The notes below the pieces were generated by a model, which was not told the DNA's origin, did not search any database, and saw only the letters and a program-made list of their open reading frames with translations. Positions 8,475-17,110 of a DNA stretch of 58,032 bases are shown in pieces (the first letter of the stretch is position 1; each line of letters starts with the position of its first letter). This DNA is from UBA1381 sp964399965 (lineage in GTDB: Bacteria > Bacillota > Clostridia > UBA1381). The DNA is taken from the NCBI GenBank assembly GCA_964399965.1, contig CAYNRX010000010.1, positions 1-58,032 of the forward strand, read 5' to 3'. The position numbers and the translations under genes were made by a program.

Positions 8475-8503
8475 TTGACAATGCGGTTTGAAAATAGTAT
8501 AAT
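8475..8503 (+). promoter_or_regulatory. Sigma-A promoter of the rnf operon
   Basis: Perfect TTGACA (8475-8480) and TATAAT (8498-8503), 17-base spacer. It points away from the ABC-F promoter 70 bases to the left and leaves a leader of about 165 bases before rnfC. Confidence 0.85.
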
Positions 8504-8560
8504 AGTAAAGTCAGCAGATCTTATTTTGCTGTGTATAATTGTGATATATATACAAAAACA

Positions 8561-8657
8561 ACGCTTAACAAGCGTATATAAAAGGGGTCGGCAAAAGAAA
8601 AAATGCTTATAGCTGCAGCGGCAAGTGCAAAAGCGTTGCCGCTTGCGGAGATTTTTT
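8561..8657 (+). promoter_or_regulatory. Structured rnf leader, possible attenuator
   Basis: A small hairpin (8561-8566 with 8570-8575) is followed by a stronger one (GCGGCAA 8618-8624 with TTGCCGC 8636-8642, extended by 3 bp across a bulge) and, after a short gap, six T (8652-8657). The T run is offset from the stem, so it is not a canonical terminator. I recognise no known riboswitch class. Confidence 0.35.
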
Positions 8658-8675
8658 AGGAAAGAAGGTTTTGTA

Positions 8676-10007
8676 ATGGCGTCAACATTTCAGGGCGGCG
8701 TTCATATGAACGACCATAAGTCACTGACGAACAGGCAGCCGATAAAACGCATAGAAGCGGACTGCCCAATTCATATATATCCCCTGCGTCAGCATATCGG
8801 GGCGCCGCTTTCCCCGGTAGTAAAGCCCGGGGATACGGTGCTGGTAGGACAAAAAATAGCCGATGCGGAGGCTTATATGGCGGTGCCGGTGCACAGCTCT
8901 GTTTCAGGAAAAGTCTTATCCGTAAAACCATGGATACATCCCTCGGGAGGTATGGTGGATGCTATCTTTATAGAAAACGACGGCTGTTATACTCCGGCAG
9001 AAACGATGAAGCCGTTGGAAAATTACGAAAAGCTCACCAATATCGAAATACTTTGGCTCATACGAGAGGCAGGTATGGTAGGTCTTGGCGGCGCAGGATT
9101 TCCCACTCATGTAAAGCTGGCCCCGCCCGAGGGCTGCAAGATAGACTATTTGATAGTAAATGCTGCTGAATGCGAACCGTATCTCACTTCGGATCACCGC
9201 CGTATGCTGGAGAATACAGAGGAGCTTGTTGATGGTATAGAAATAGCGATGCGTATACTGGGGCTGAAAAAAGCCTATATCGGTATCGAGACAAATAAAC
9301 AGGATGCAGTCGTGAAGATAAAACAGCTGCTGGGGAAGGATGCGCCTATTTCGGTCATATCTTTAAAGCCAAAGTATCCTCAGGGAGCAGAAAAGCAGCT
9401 CATCAGAGCCATAACAGGCCGCAGCGTTCCCTCCGGGAAACTGCCTGCCGATGTGGGAGCGGTGGTGATAAATGCCGATACGGCCATATCGATCTCTGAG
9501 GCAATAAGAAAGGGCAAGCCGGTAATAGAAAGAGTGGTCACTGTATCGGGAGACTGCGTGGCCGAACCGGGAAACTATCTTGCGCGTACCGGCGTACCGG
9601 TATCATTTGTCATAGAACAGGCGGGAGGATTTAAAACAGAGCCGCAAAAAGTGATAATGGGAGGCCCCATGATGGGCATTGCCCAGTATGATCTGGAAGT
9701 GCCGATAACCAAAACTTCCTCGGCTGTCATTGCCTTGTCTAAGGCCGAAGAAATATATGATCCTGATATGCCTTGCATAAAATGCGGCAAATGCTCCGAT
9801 CATTGTCCGATGCATCTTATGCCGCTGTATCTCAGCAAATATGCTCTGGCCAAGGATTACGACATGACGATGAAATATCATATCATGGACTGCATAGAAT
9901 GCGGCGTCTGTTCGTATATATGTCCATCCAAAAAAAATATGCTGGCTAATATCAGAGTGGCCAAGCAGGAGCTTAACAACAGAAAAAAGCAAGGGGGTAA
10001 TAAATAG
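8676..10007 (+). CDS. rnfC: Rnf complex subunit C (NADH-binding, 2x[4Fe-4S])
   Basis: RnfC is the peripheral subunit of the membrane Rnf complex that passes electrons between reduced ferredoxin and NAD+ while pumping Na+ or H+. The glycine-rich GLGGAGFPTHVK segment belongs to its FMN/NADH-binding domain as in complex I NuoF, and the C-terminus holds two four-Cys clusters (CIKCGKCSDHCP and CIECGVCSYICP). ATG at 8676 (MASTFQGGVH) is chosen because AGAAGG lies 7 bases upstream and the family begins this way; an in-frame ATG at 8625 lies inside the leader hairpin. It is the first gene of rnfCDGEAB, and its TAG stop overlaps the GTG start of rnfD by one base. Confidence 0.95.
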   Translation: MASTFQGGVHMNDHKSLTNRQPIKRIEADCPIHIYPLRQHIGAPLSPVVKPGDTVLVGQKIADAEAYMAVPVHSSVSGKVLSVKPWIHPSGGMVDAIFIENDGCYTPAETMKPLENYEKLTNIEILWLIREAGMVGLGGAGFPTHVKLAPPEGCKIDYLIVNAAECEPYLTSDHRRMLENTEELVDGIEIAMRILGLKKAYIGIETNKQDAVVKIKQLLGKDAPISVISLKPKYPQGAEKQLIRAITGRSVPSGKLPADVGAVVINADTAISISEAIRKGKPVIERVVTVSGDCVAEPGNYLARTGVPVSFVIEQAGGFKTEPQKVIMGGPMMGIAQYDLEVPITKTSSAVIALSKAEEIYDPDMPCIKCGKCSDHCPMHLMPLYLSKYALAKDYDMTMKYHIMDCIECGVCSYICPSKKNMLANIRVAKQELNNRKKQGGNK

Positions 10008-10969
10008 TGGAAAACAAGCTGATAGTATCGTCCTCTCCCCATATTCATTCGGAGGAATCTGTAACTGGGATAATGCTCGATGTTATAATAGCCCTGCTAC
10101 CGGCGGCTATTGCGGGAGTATTCCTTTTCGGTTGGAGAGCGGCGTTAGTGATAGCGGTCTGTATAGCGTCATGTATATTGACGGAAGGTCTTTATGAAAA
10201 AGCGGCTAAGAAGAAATTGACTATCAAGGATCTGAGCGCAGTTGTTACCGGACTTTTGCTCGGTCTTAATCTTCCGGCCACCATACCGCTTTGGATGGCT
10301 GTGGTAGGCAGTGTGTTTGCGATATTGGTAGTAAAGCAGTTCTTCGGCGGACTGGGCAAGAATTTTGCGAATCCTGCCCTTGCCGGACGCTGTTTTATGC
10401 TGATAGCCTGGGCAGGGGCAATGACACAGTTTACCGAACCGTTCGCAGGCATAGACGCTATATCCTCGGCAACTCCTTTGGCTGTAATGAAGACCGGCGA
10501 AGGGTCGCTTATGTCGCTTGCAGAAGCGTTCATCGGCGTTAAAGCCGGCTCGATCGGCGAGACCTCGGGTCTGATGCTGATAATGGGCTTTATATATCTT
10601 TTGTGCCGCCGGGTAGTAAGTATAAGGATACCGACTGCGTATATACTGAGCTTCGCTGTATTGACGTTTATTTTCGGCGCTAATTCGCTGGATATACCTC
10701 AGTGGCAGTATACACTGTATCAGGTGTGCACAGGCGGACTGTTTCTCGGAGCCTTTTTCATGGCCACCGATTATGTGACAACGCCGACTACAAAGCCGGG
10801 GCAGATCATCTTTGGTATCGGCTGCGGAATATTAACATTCGTGATACGCCGCTTTGGCGGATATCCCGAGGGTGTATCGTTTTCGATACTGCTTATGAAC
10901 CTGGCCGCGCCGCTGATAGAAAAAGCAACGATCCCAAAGCCGTTCGGCTATGTAAAAGCAAAAAAATAG
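10007..10969 (+). CDS. rnfD: Rnf complex subunit D (membrane flavoprotein)
   Basis: This 320-residue integral membrane protein of the NqrB/RnfD family has about ten hydrophobic segments. Thr156 in the SSATPLAV motif is the expected covalent FMN attachment site (phosphoester to Thr). GTG start at 10007 is supported by GGGGG about 10 bases upstream and the TAGTG overlap with rnfC. RnfD is part of the ion-translocating core. Confidence 0.95.
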   Translation: MENKLIVSSSPHIHSEESVTGIMLDVIIALLPAAIAGVFLFGWRAALVIAVCIASCILTEGLYEKAAKKKLTIKDLSAVVTGLLLGLNLPATIPLWMAVVGSVFAILVVKQFFGGLGKNFANPALAGRCFMLIAWAGAMTQFTEPFAGIDAISSATPLAVMKTGEGSLMSLAEAFIGVKAGSIGETSGLMLIMGFIYLLCRRVVSIRIPTAYILSFAVLTFIFGANSLDIPQWQYTLYQVCTGGLFLGAFFMATDYVTTPTTKPGQIIFGIGCGILTFVIRRFGGYPEGVSFSILLMNLAAPLIEKATIPKPFGYVKAKK

Positions 10970-10988
10970 GAAAGGGGCGGTCAGAAAC

Positions 10989-11570
10989 ATGAAAAATGCT
11001 GTAGAAATAATCAAGATCGGAGTAATACTGTTTGTGATAACCGCTGTATCCGCCGCGCTTTTGGCGGTCTTGAACAGCGTGACTGCTCCGATAATTGCCG
11101 CTAATCAGGAGCAGAAACAAACGGAATCAATGAAAAGCGTGGTTCCGTCTGCCGAATCCTTTGAGGAGACGGAGGTAAGCGGCGCAGACGATATAGTTAC
11201 CGGCGTATACGAGGCGAGGGATTCTTCCGGCGGCTTGGTCGGGATATGTGTGATGGCTTCTCCTGTTGGCTATGGCGGCGATATAGAGCTATCGGTAGGC
11301 ATAGACACAGAAGGGAAGGTCACAGGAGTAGATATAATCTCCATGTCGGAGACCGCAGGTCTGGGCGCGAACGCATCCAAGGATGAATTTAAGGGGCAAT
11401 ACGTGGGTAAAACGGCAGGTATAGCCGTCACAAAAAATGCCCCCGGTGAAAATGAGATAAGCGCGATCTCCGGAGCAACTATAACCTCTGAGGCGGTGAC
11501 CTCGGGGGTAAATGCTGCGCTTGAGGCTGCATCAACTATATTAAACGAGGAGGGCGGTTTGGATGGCTGA
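10989..11570 (+). CDS. rnfG: Rnf complex subunit G (covalent FMN protein)
   Basis: One N-terminal membrane anchor (about residues 8-30) is followed by an extracytoplasmic FMN-binding domain. The SGAT motif at 161-164 places Thr164 as the residue that carries covalently bound FMN. GAAAGGGG precedes the start. Its end overlaps rnfE by 8 bases. Confidence 0.95.
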   Translation: MKNAVEIIKIGVILFVITAVSAALLAVLNSVTAPIIAANQEQKQTESMKSVVPSAESFEETEVSGADDIVTGVYEARDSSGGLVGICVMASPVGYGGDIELSVGIDTEGKVTGVDIISMSETAGLGANASKDEFKGQYVGKTAGIAVTKNAPGENEISAISGATITSEAVTSGVNAALEAASTILNEEGGLDG

Positions 11571-12186
11571 GGAGAAAAAAAGCGTGATCTCCGTTATTAA
11601 GAACGGATTATTCACGGAAAATCCTACGTTCGTACAGCTTCTGGGTATGTGTCCAACTCTGGCTGTTACGACAAGCGTTAAAAACGGGCTTGGCATGGGG
11701 CTTTCGGCTACGGCCGTTTTGGTATGTTCAAACTTTATTATTTCACTTTTGCGAAAATTTATACCCGATAAAATAAGAATAGCCGCTTATATTGTTGTGA
11801 TAGCGGCATTCGTTACCATGGTAGAAATGTGCCTTAATGCATTTGTGCCGGATCTTGCTGATCAATTGGGATTGTTTATTCCTCTTATCGTGGTAAACTG
11901 CATAATCCTTGCGCGCGCCGAGGCCTTTGCTTCCAAGAACGGCCCTATAGCCTCCGCCGCCGATGGCATTGGCATGGGCTTGGGCTTTACGGGAGCCTTG
12001 TGTATAATCTCTGCCGTGCGTGAGTTTTTGGGCGCAGGTTCAATTTGGGATATACCGATATATTCTTCGTTCATCGACCCGGTGACGATAATCGGTCTGG
12101 CTCCCGGAGGTTTTATCGTTCTGGGTATACTTGTTGCATCTAAGAACGCAATAAGCAATAGGAAAAAGAGGAAGGAGGATAAATAA
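11563..12186 (+). CDS. rnfE: Rnf complex subunit E (membrane core)
   Basis: A 207-residue, mostly hydrophobic protein of the RnfE/NqrD family with about six membrane segments and a lysine/arginine-rich cytoplasmic tail. The conserved stretch NPTFVQLLGMCPTLAVTTS contains the membrane-embedded Cys that, with its partner in RnfA, binds an intramembrane iron-sulfur cluster in related complexes. It overlaps rnfG (8 bases) and rnfA (1 base, TAATG). Confidence 0.95.
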   Translation: MAEEKKSVISVIKNGLFTENPTFVQLLGMCPTLAVTTSVKNGLGMGLSATAVLVCSNFIISLLRKFIPDKIRIAAYIVVIAAFVTMVEMCLNAFVPDLADQLGLFIPLIVVNCIILARAEAFASKNGPIASAADGIGMGLGFTGALCIISAVREFLGAGSIWDIPIYSSFIDPVTIIGLAPGGFIVLGILVASKNAISNRKKRKEDK

Positions 12187-12767
12187 TGGCAATGCAGATA
12201 GTTTCTATTATTATTTCCGCTCTCCTTACCGAGAATTTCGTAATGGTAAAATTTTATGGTATCTGTCCGTTTTTAGGCGTTTCCAAAAAGGTAGAAACAG
12301 CGGCCGGAATGGGTATGGCGGTAACGTTTGTCATGGCTTTGGCTTCGGCGATAACGTACCTTGTAAACCATTTTTTACTCGTACCTCTTCAGCTTGAGTA
12401 TTTGCAGACAATAGCATTTATCTTGATAATCGCCGGGCTGGTACAGTTTGTGGAGATGTTCGTGAAAAAGTCTATGCCTTCGCTATATAACGCGCTCGGG
12501 ATATATTTGCCGCTTATCACAACTAACTGTGCGGTACTCGGCGTAGCACTTCTGAATGTCCAGTATGAATACAATTTCATACTTTCGGTGCTTTACGGTA
12601 CGTTCTCAGCGCTGGGATTTACTTTGGCGATAATTCTGATGGCAGGGATACGTGAGTCTCTCGATCAGGAAGCAATACCGGAAGCGTTTCACGGGATGCC
12701 GTCGGCGCTTTTGACTGCCGGTATAATGGCGATAGCGTTCATGGGATTTTCAGGTTTTAGGATATAG
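12186..12767 (+). CDS. rnfA: Rnf complex subunit A (membrane core)
   Basis: A 193-residue six-helix membrane protein, homologous to RnfE in inverted topology. It carries the matching conserved Cys segments VMVKFYGICPFLG and TTNCAVLGVAL. The start overlaps the rnfE stop and uses AGGAGG inside the rnfE end. Confidence 0.95.
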   Translation: MAMQIVSIIISALLTENFVMVKFYGICPFLGVSKKVETAAGMGMAVTFVMALASAITYLVNHFLLVPLQLEYLQTIAFILIIAGLVQFVEMFVKKSMPSLYNALGIYLPLITTNCAVLGVALLNVQYEYNFILSVLYGTFSALGFTLAIILMAGIRESLDQEAIPEAFHGMPSALLTAGIMAIAFMGFSGFRI

Positions 12768-12781
12768 GAAGGAGTTGTCAT

Positions 12782-13645
12782 ATGGGTTCGATAATTCCCG
12801 CCGTTCTGGTTGTCGGCGGCATAGGGCTTATATTCGGCTGTCTTTTGGCCTTTGCCTCAATAGTATTCGAGGTAAAACAGGATAAGCGCATAGAGCAGAT
12901 ACAAAGCGTTTTGCCGGGAGCAAACTGCGGAGCTTGTGGTTTTGCTGGTTGCTCGGCATATGCGACATCGATTGTGCAGGACAAGACGCCGGTAAATATG
13001 TGCAGCGTGGGAAAGGCTCCGGTAGCCAATGCTATCGGCATCATAATGGGCGTTGACGCCGGAGAAGTAACGGAAAAGGTAGCTAAGGTGATGTGCGGCG
13101 GAAACTGCTCAAGCGCTGTGATGAAATACGAGTATATGGGTATACAGGATTGCGCCGCAGAGGCTAAGCTTTCCGGCGGAGCAAAGCAATGCCCATACGG
13201 ATGCTTGGGGCTCGGCAGCTGTGCGAAGGTCTGTCCGTTCGGGGCGATATCTATCGTTGCCGGGATCGCCGTTGTTGATCCCGAAAAGTGCCAGGCCTGC
13301 GGCAAATGCTTAAAGACCTGCCCCAAAGGAATTATCCATTTCGTACCAAAGGAAAATCGCGAATGGGTACTTTGTTCAAACAAAGATAAGGGTGCGGTAG
13401 CGAACAAATACTGCTCTGTCAGCTGCATAGGCTGCAAGATGTGTGAAAAGGTCTGCCCGAGCGACGCTATTCACGTCGTGGACAATCTTGCGCGTATAGA
13501 CTATGATAAATGTATAAGCTGCGGAGCCTGCGCAGCGAAGTGCCCGCGCAAGGCGATAGTTGTCGAAGGCTCAGAAAAGCCCAAGACAAATGAGGAGCAG
13601 ATTAAAGATGCGCTCAACAAGCCGGAATCATTTTATCGCACATGA
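12782..13645 (+). CDS. rnfB: Rnf complex subunit B (polyferredoxin, ferredoxin entry point)
   Basis: An N-terminal membrane anchor (about 5-25) is followed by the RnfB-type cluster C49, C52, C57, C74, then several ferredoxin-like clusters: C137/C141/C147/C151, C170/C173/C176/C180, C215/C218/C221/C225 and C244/C247/C250/C254. This is the subunit that accepts electrons from soluble ferredoxin. At 287 residues with extra clusters it is of the clostridial long type. GGAAGGAG precedes the start. No terminator separates it from the next gene 30 bases downstream. Confidence 0.95.
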   Translation: MGSIIPAVLVVGGIGLIFGCLLAFASIVFEVKQDKRIEQIQSVLPGANCGACGFAGCSAYATSIVQDKTPVNMCSVGKAPVANAIGIIMGVDAGEVTEKVAKVMCGGNCSSAVMKYEYMGIQDCAAEAKLSGGAKQCPYGCLGLGSCAKVCPFGAISIVAGIAVVDPEKCQACGKCLKTCPKGIIHFVPKENREWVLCSNKDKGAVANKYCSVSCIGCKMCEKVCPSDAIHVVDNLARIDYDKCISCGACAAKCPRKAIVVEGSEKPKTNEEQIKDALNKPESFYRT

Positions 13646-13675
13646 TGTGTCAGATAGAATCAGGGAGGTGATGCT

Positions 13676-14530
13676 GTGAAAAAAGCGTATTCTACGGGAG
13701 CGATACTGGCAGCGGCAGCAGTAGCTGTGCTTGCCTACCTGCTGAATCCGGGAGGCGATATCGGATATCCGGAGGGAACGATGGCTGTTAGTTTTATAGA
13801 CGTAGGTCAAGGCGACAGCGAGCTGATACAGCTTCCGGACGGCCGTAATATCCTTATAGATACAGGGGAAAACAGTGAATACGATAATCTTAAAAGTTAT
13901 CTCCAAAGTAAAGGCGTAGAGCGGATAGATCACTGCATAGCCACTCATCCGCACAGCGACCATATGGGTTCGATGGCAAGTATAGTGGAGGATTTTGAAA
14001 TAGGAGAATTTTATATGCCGGATATCATCAATGATACAGTGTCATATAATAGACTTCTCGATGCGCTCGATGAAAAGGGGATAGAGCCGAACGATGTTAC
14101 AGCGGGGGATATCCTTTTGGAGGAAGAGGGGATACGCGCAGAATTTCTTGCTCCGGCCGATACCGAGTATGAGGATTTGAATAATTATTCCGCTGTTCTG
14201 CGGCTGGCATATGGGGATACCGCATTTTTGTTCACAGGCGATGCGGAGACCGATTCGGAGCAGGAAATGCTCAATGCCGGCTATGAATTATCGGCCGATG
14301 TCCTAAAGGTCGGTCATCACGGCAGCCACACCTCAAGTTTACCAACTTTCCTGGATGCTGTGAATCCGCAGTACGCCGTCATAAGCTGCGGGAAAGATAA
14401 CGATTACGGTCACCCGGCTGCGCAGACGATAGAAAATCTTGAGGAACGGGACATTACAATATTACAAACACAGAATGAGGGCGATATCGTGTTCCTATCA
14501 GATGGGAAGAGCGTCGCATATCAGCAATAA
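13676..14530 (+). CDS. Membrane-anchored or exported ComEC-like metallo-beta-lactamase-fold hydrolase
   Basis: The N-terminus has one hydrophobic segment (about 8-24) that may anchor or export the protein. The rest is an MBL-fold domain like the C-terminal part of ComEC: FIDVGQGDS, the metal motif H91-x-H93-x-D95-H96, FTGDAE and VGHHGSHTS. Such proteins are phosphodiesterase/nuclease-like, but the substrate of the stand-alone form is not known. GTG at 13676 is supported by GGGAGG; an ATG five bases earlier stops at once. It is close to rnfB but shows no functional link. Confidence 0.8.
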   Translation: MKKAYSTGAILAAAAVAVLAYLLNPGGDIGYPEGTMAVSFIDVGQGDSELIQLPDGRNILIDTGENSEYDNLKSYLQSKGVERIDHCIATHPHSDHMGSMASIVEDFEIGEFYMPDIINDTVSYNRLLDALDEKGIEPNDVTAGDILLEEEGIRAEFLAPADTEYEDLNNYSAVLRLAYGDTAFLFTGDAETDSEQEMLNAGYELSADVLKVGHHGSHTSSLPTFLDAVNPQYAVISCGKDNDYGHPAAQTIENLEERDITILQTQNEGDIVFLSDGKSVAYQQ

Positions 14531-14534
14531 ATAT

Positions 14535-14565
14535 AGTCAATTGCGAAAAGGTTTCGCAGTTGACT
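14535..14565. repeat. Palindrome family A, copy 1
   Basis: A 14-bp inverted repeat (14535-14548 with 14552-14565, one G-U) has the 3-base loop AGG. A near-identical copy lies at 29722-29748, and both sit just before the ribosome site of the following gene. No T run follows, so it is not an intrinsic terminator. Confidence 0.7.
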
Positions 14566-14594
14566 AAGCAATAAATATCTAAGGAGGGAAAATT

Positions 14595-15239
14595 ATGGAT
14601 AAGGCTATATTCAAGCTATCCTACGGAATGTATGTGCTGGGGACCACGGCAGAGGATCTTATGCCGACCGGGTGCATCGTAAACACGGCATTTCAGATCA
14701 CATCCGATCCGCAGACGGTAGCGGTAAGCGTCAATTACAACAATTTCACTAACGTCTGCATAAAAAACACACGGGAATTTACGCTTTCTGTGTTGAGCGA
14801 GATGACTGATCAATCGGTGATAGGCCGGTTTGGATTTGCATCCGGCCGCGATACGAACAAATTCGACGGCATAAAGTATAAGACGGTTATGAATCATATG
14901 CCAGTGCTTACAGAAAACATCTGTGCTTGGCTGCATTGCCAGGTGGAGAATATTGTTGATGTGGGAACACATGCAATATTTATCGGCCGTGTTATAGACA
15001 GCGAGGTACTTGATTCAGCGCTTGTTCCGATGACATATTCTTACTATAGAAATGTTATCAAGGGAGTCTCTCCTAAGAATGCGCCGACATTTGTTGCCGA
15101 ACCGGAGCCCTCAGCAGAGGATGTATATGTGTGCGGCGTTTGCGGCTACGAATTTAAGGGAGATTTCGAAAACCTTCCGGACGATTGGGTGTGCCCGATA
15201 TGTAAGGCTCCCAAGAGTAAATTCACAAAGAAAAAGTAA
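14595..15239 (+). CDS. hrb: Flavin reductase-rubredoxin fusion (high-molecular-weight rubredoxin type)
   Basis: Residues 1 to about 165 form a flavin-reductase-like split-barrel FMN domain (MPTGCIVNTAFQ is typical). Residues about 176-214 are a rubredoxin with iron ligands C180, C183, C200 and C203 (DDWVCPICKAPKS). The same domain order occurs in Hrb of acetogens, which takes electrons from NAD(P)H and passes them to flavodiiron proteins that remove oxygen or NO. Here it likely serves anaerobic redox defence or electron transfer; no flavodiiron gene is adjacent. AAGGAGG is 8 bases before ATG. Confidence 0.85.
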   Translation: MDKAIFKLSYGMYVLGTTAEDLMPTGCIVNTAFQITSDPQTVAVSVNYNNFTNVCIKNTREFTLSVLSEMTDQSVIGRFGFASGRDTNKFDGIKYKTVMNHMPVLTENICAWLHCQVENIVDVGTHAIFIGRVIDSEVLDSALVPMTYSYYRNVIKGVSPKNAPTFVAEPEPSAEDVYVCGVCGYEFKGDFENLPDDWVCPICKAPKSKFTKKK

Positions 15240-15249
15240 CGTATCCGAT

Positions 15250-15301
15250 AAAAGGAGGCTGCCTTGACGGTGTTTATGTCACCACCAAAGGCGGCCTTTT
15301 T
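15250..15301 (+). terminator. Intrinsic terminator after the flavin reductase-rubredoxin gene
   Basis: AAAGG...CTGCCTT pairs with AAGGCGG...CCTTT around an inner GGTG/CACC hairpin. A T run follows at 15297-15301. Confidence 0.65.
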
Positions 15302-15382
15302 CTCTATATTACCGCCTGAATATTTTTGCATTGCAGCTGGGAATAATACGTTTGAGCATAAAATAAAGAACGGAGTGATAAT

Positions 15383-16930
15383 ATGCGCACGCTCTACTGC
15401 AATGGGGATATAATAACGATGGAAAATAATCGGTGTGAAGCGGTATTGATAAGTGAAGGAAAAATAGAAGAAACGGGAAGCTTTTCAGAATTACAGGAAC
15501 TGGCGGATGAAGTGTATGATCTTGAGCATCATACGCTGATCCCCTCGTTTATAGACGCGCACAGCCACCTTACCGCTGTTGCGCAGGCCTCAATGATGGC
15601 AGTGTTGGAGGGCGCGGAGAACCTGGAGGAGATACGGCAGAGGATAGAGAATTTCAAAAGGTCGAAAGATACCGGCAGCGGCTGGCTGATAGGTTACGGC
15701 TACGATCAGAATGAGCTTGCAGAACATCGTCATCCGGACAGGATGTTCCTTGACAGCATATCCTCTGAGATACCGATATTGTTGACGCACATTTCCGGTC
15801 ATATTGCCTGTATGAACAGCGCAGGGCTGAAATATTTCGGAATATCCGAAAACAGTCAACCTCCGGCGGGCGGAAGCTATGGCCGCTATGATGACGGACG
15901 CTTGAATGGCGTTTTGGAGGAAGCGGCCTTCATTGAGATAAGCGAAAAGCTGCCCAAACCGGATATAAAAATGCTTATGAAATCAATGTCTGATGCACAG
16001 GATACGTATCTTTCCCGGGGAATAACAACAGTACAGGACGGACTGACGAAGCGCGGTGACTGGCAACTATTAAATACGATGGCAAAGGCCGGCGCTCTTA
16101 GAACTGATGTTGTTTCGTATATAGCGGCTGAATGCGGTGAACTGGCGGCAGACACAATTTGCGGACAGTATAAAAACGGTCTGCGCATAGGCGGACGCAA
16201 GCTCATTTTGGACGGCTCTCCGCAAGGGCGGACGGCATGGCTGTCGGAGCCGTATGAAGGCAGCGGCTATGGTGCGCATACGTATTCCGATGATGAAGTG
16301 ATACGCTTTATGAGCGAAGCCGAACGGGATAAATGCCAGATCCTGATCCATGCCAACGGCGATGCTGCCTGCGAACAGATGATACGCTGTGTCCGGGAGG
16401 CAAACGTATCCCCTTTGTCAAGGCCGGTTATGATACATGCACAGCTTTTAAGGCACGAACAGCTCCTGCGGCTGAAGAACCTGGGGATAATACCCTCGTT
16501 TTTTGTTGACCACGTTTTTTATTGGGGAGATGTGCATATAAAAAACCTCGGTCAAAAAAGAGCCTCGGGGATAAGCCCGGCCGGCTCGGCAGAAAGGGAG
16601 GGCTTATTGTTTACCTTCCATCAGGATTCCCCGGTAATACAACCGGATATGCTGCACACTATATGGTGCGCAGCAGCGCGGAGGACAAAATCGGGGAAAA
16701 CTCTCGGCCGAAATGAGACGGTAAGCGTGTACCAAGCTCTTAAGGCTGTGACAGCAAATGCAGCTTTTCAGTATTTTGAGGAGGATAAAAAGGGATCAAT
16801 CGCCCCCGGCAAGAACGCCGATCTGGTAGTGCTTGATAAAAATCCGCTAAAGGTACCAATAGACGAGATACCCAATATAAAAGTGTTGGAAACTATACAC
16901 TGCGGAAAAAGTGTGTATAAGAGCAATTAA
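15383..16930 (+). CDS. YtcJ-like amidohydrolase
   Basis: A 515-residue amidohydrolase-superfamily protein of the family 3/YtcJ type. Metal-binding D58-A-H60-S-H62 follows the N-terminal beta-sandwich. Later motifs are ILIHANGDAA, a second His (VMIHAQLL) and HQDSPV near the end. It should hydrolyse an amide or N-formyl bond, but the substrate cannot be read from the sequence. No signal peptide, so cytoplasmic. It stands alone between two terminators. Confidence 0.8.
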   Translation: MRTLYCNGDIITMENNRCEAVLISEGKIEETGSFSELQELADEVYDLEHHTLIPSFIDAHSHLTAVAQASMMAVLEGAENLEEIRQRIENFKRSKDTGSGWLIGYGYDQNELAEHRHPDRMFLDSISSEIPILLTHISGHIACMNSAGLKYFGISENSQPPAGGSYGRYDDGRLNGVLEEAAFIEISEKLPKPDIKMLMKSMSDAQDTYLSRGITTVQDGLTKRGDWQLLNTMAKAGALRTDVVSYIAAECGELAADTICGQYKNGLRIGGRKLILDGSPQGRTAWLSEPYEGSGYGAHTYSDDEVIRFMSEAERDKCQILIHANGDAACEQMIRCVREANVSPLSRPVMIHAQLLRHEQLLRLKNLGIIPSFFVDHVFYWGDVHIKNLGQKRASGISPAGSAEREGLLFTFHQDSPVIQPDMLHTIWCAAARRTKSGKTLGRNETVSVYQALKAVTANAAFQYFEEDKKGSIAPGKNADLVVLDKNPLKVPIDEIPNIKVLETIHCGKSVYKSN

Positions 16931-17025
16931 ACGGTAAATTGCGGCTTTATCGATATCAAATAGCGATTTATCGTATAACAAAAGTCAGCAATAGGACTCG
17001 GCAAATTTTAATTATACAGAATAAT

Positions 17026-17074
17026 AAAAAGAACAGACTTTACCGTGATTTTCCACTAAAAGTCTGTTCTTTTT
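17026..17074. terminator. Bidirectional terminator between amidohydrolase and dapL
   Basis: A 16-bp stem (17026-17041 with 17058-17074) flanked by A and T runs lies between convergent genes. The rest of 16931-17110 shows nothing else. Confidence 0.8.
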
Positions 17075-17110
17075 GGGGTTTGACGGACATATGTCTTGCG
17101 ACCGTGAAAT

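Noticed and set aside
12778..13437. 219-codon open frame opposite rnfB
   Set aside because: Its Pro/Ala/His-rich composition mirrors the Cys- and Gly-rich codons of rnfB; not a plausible protein.
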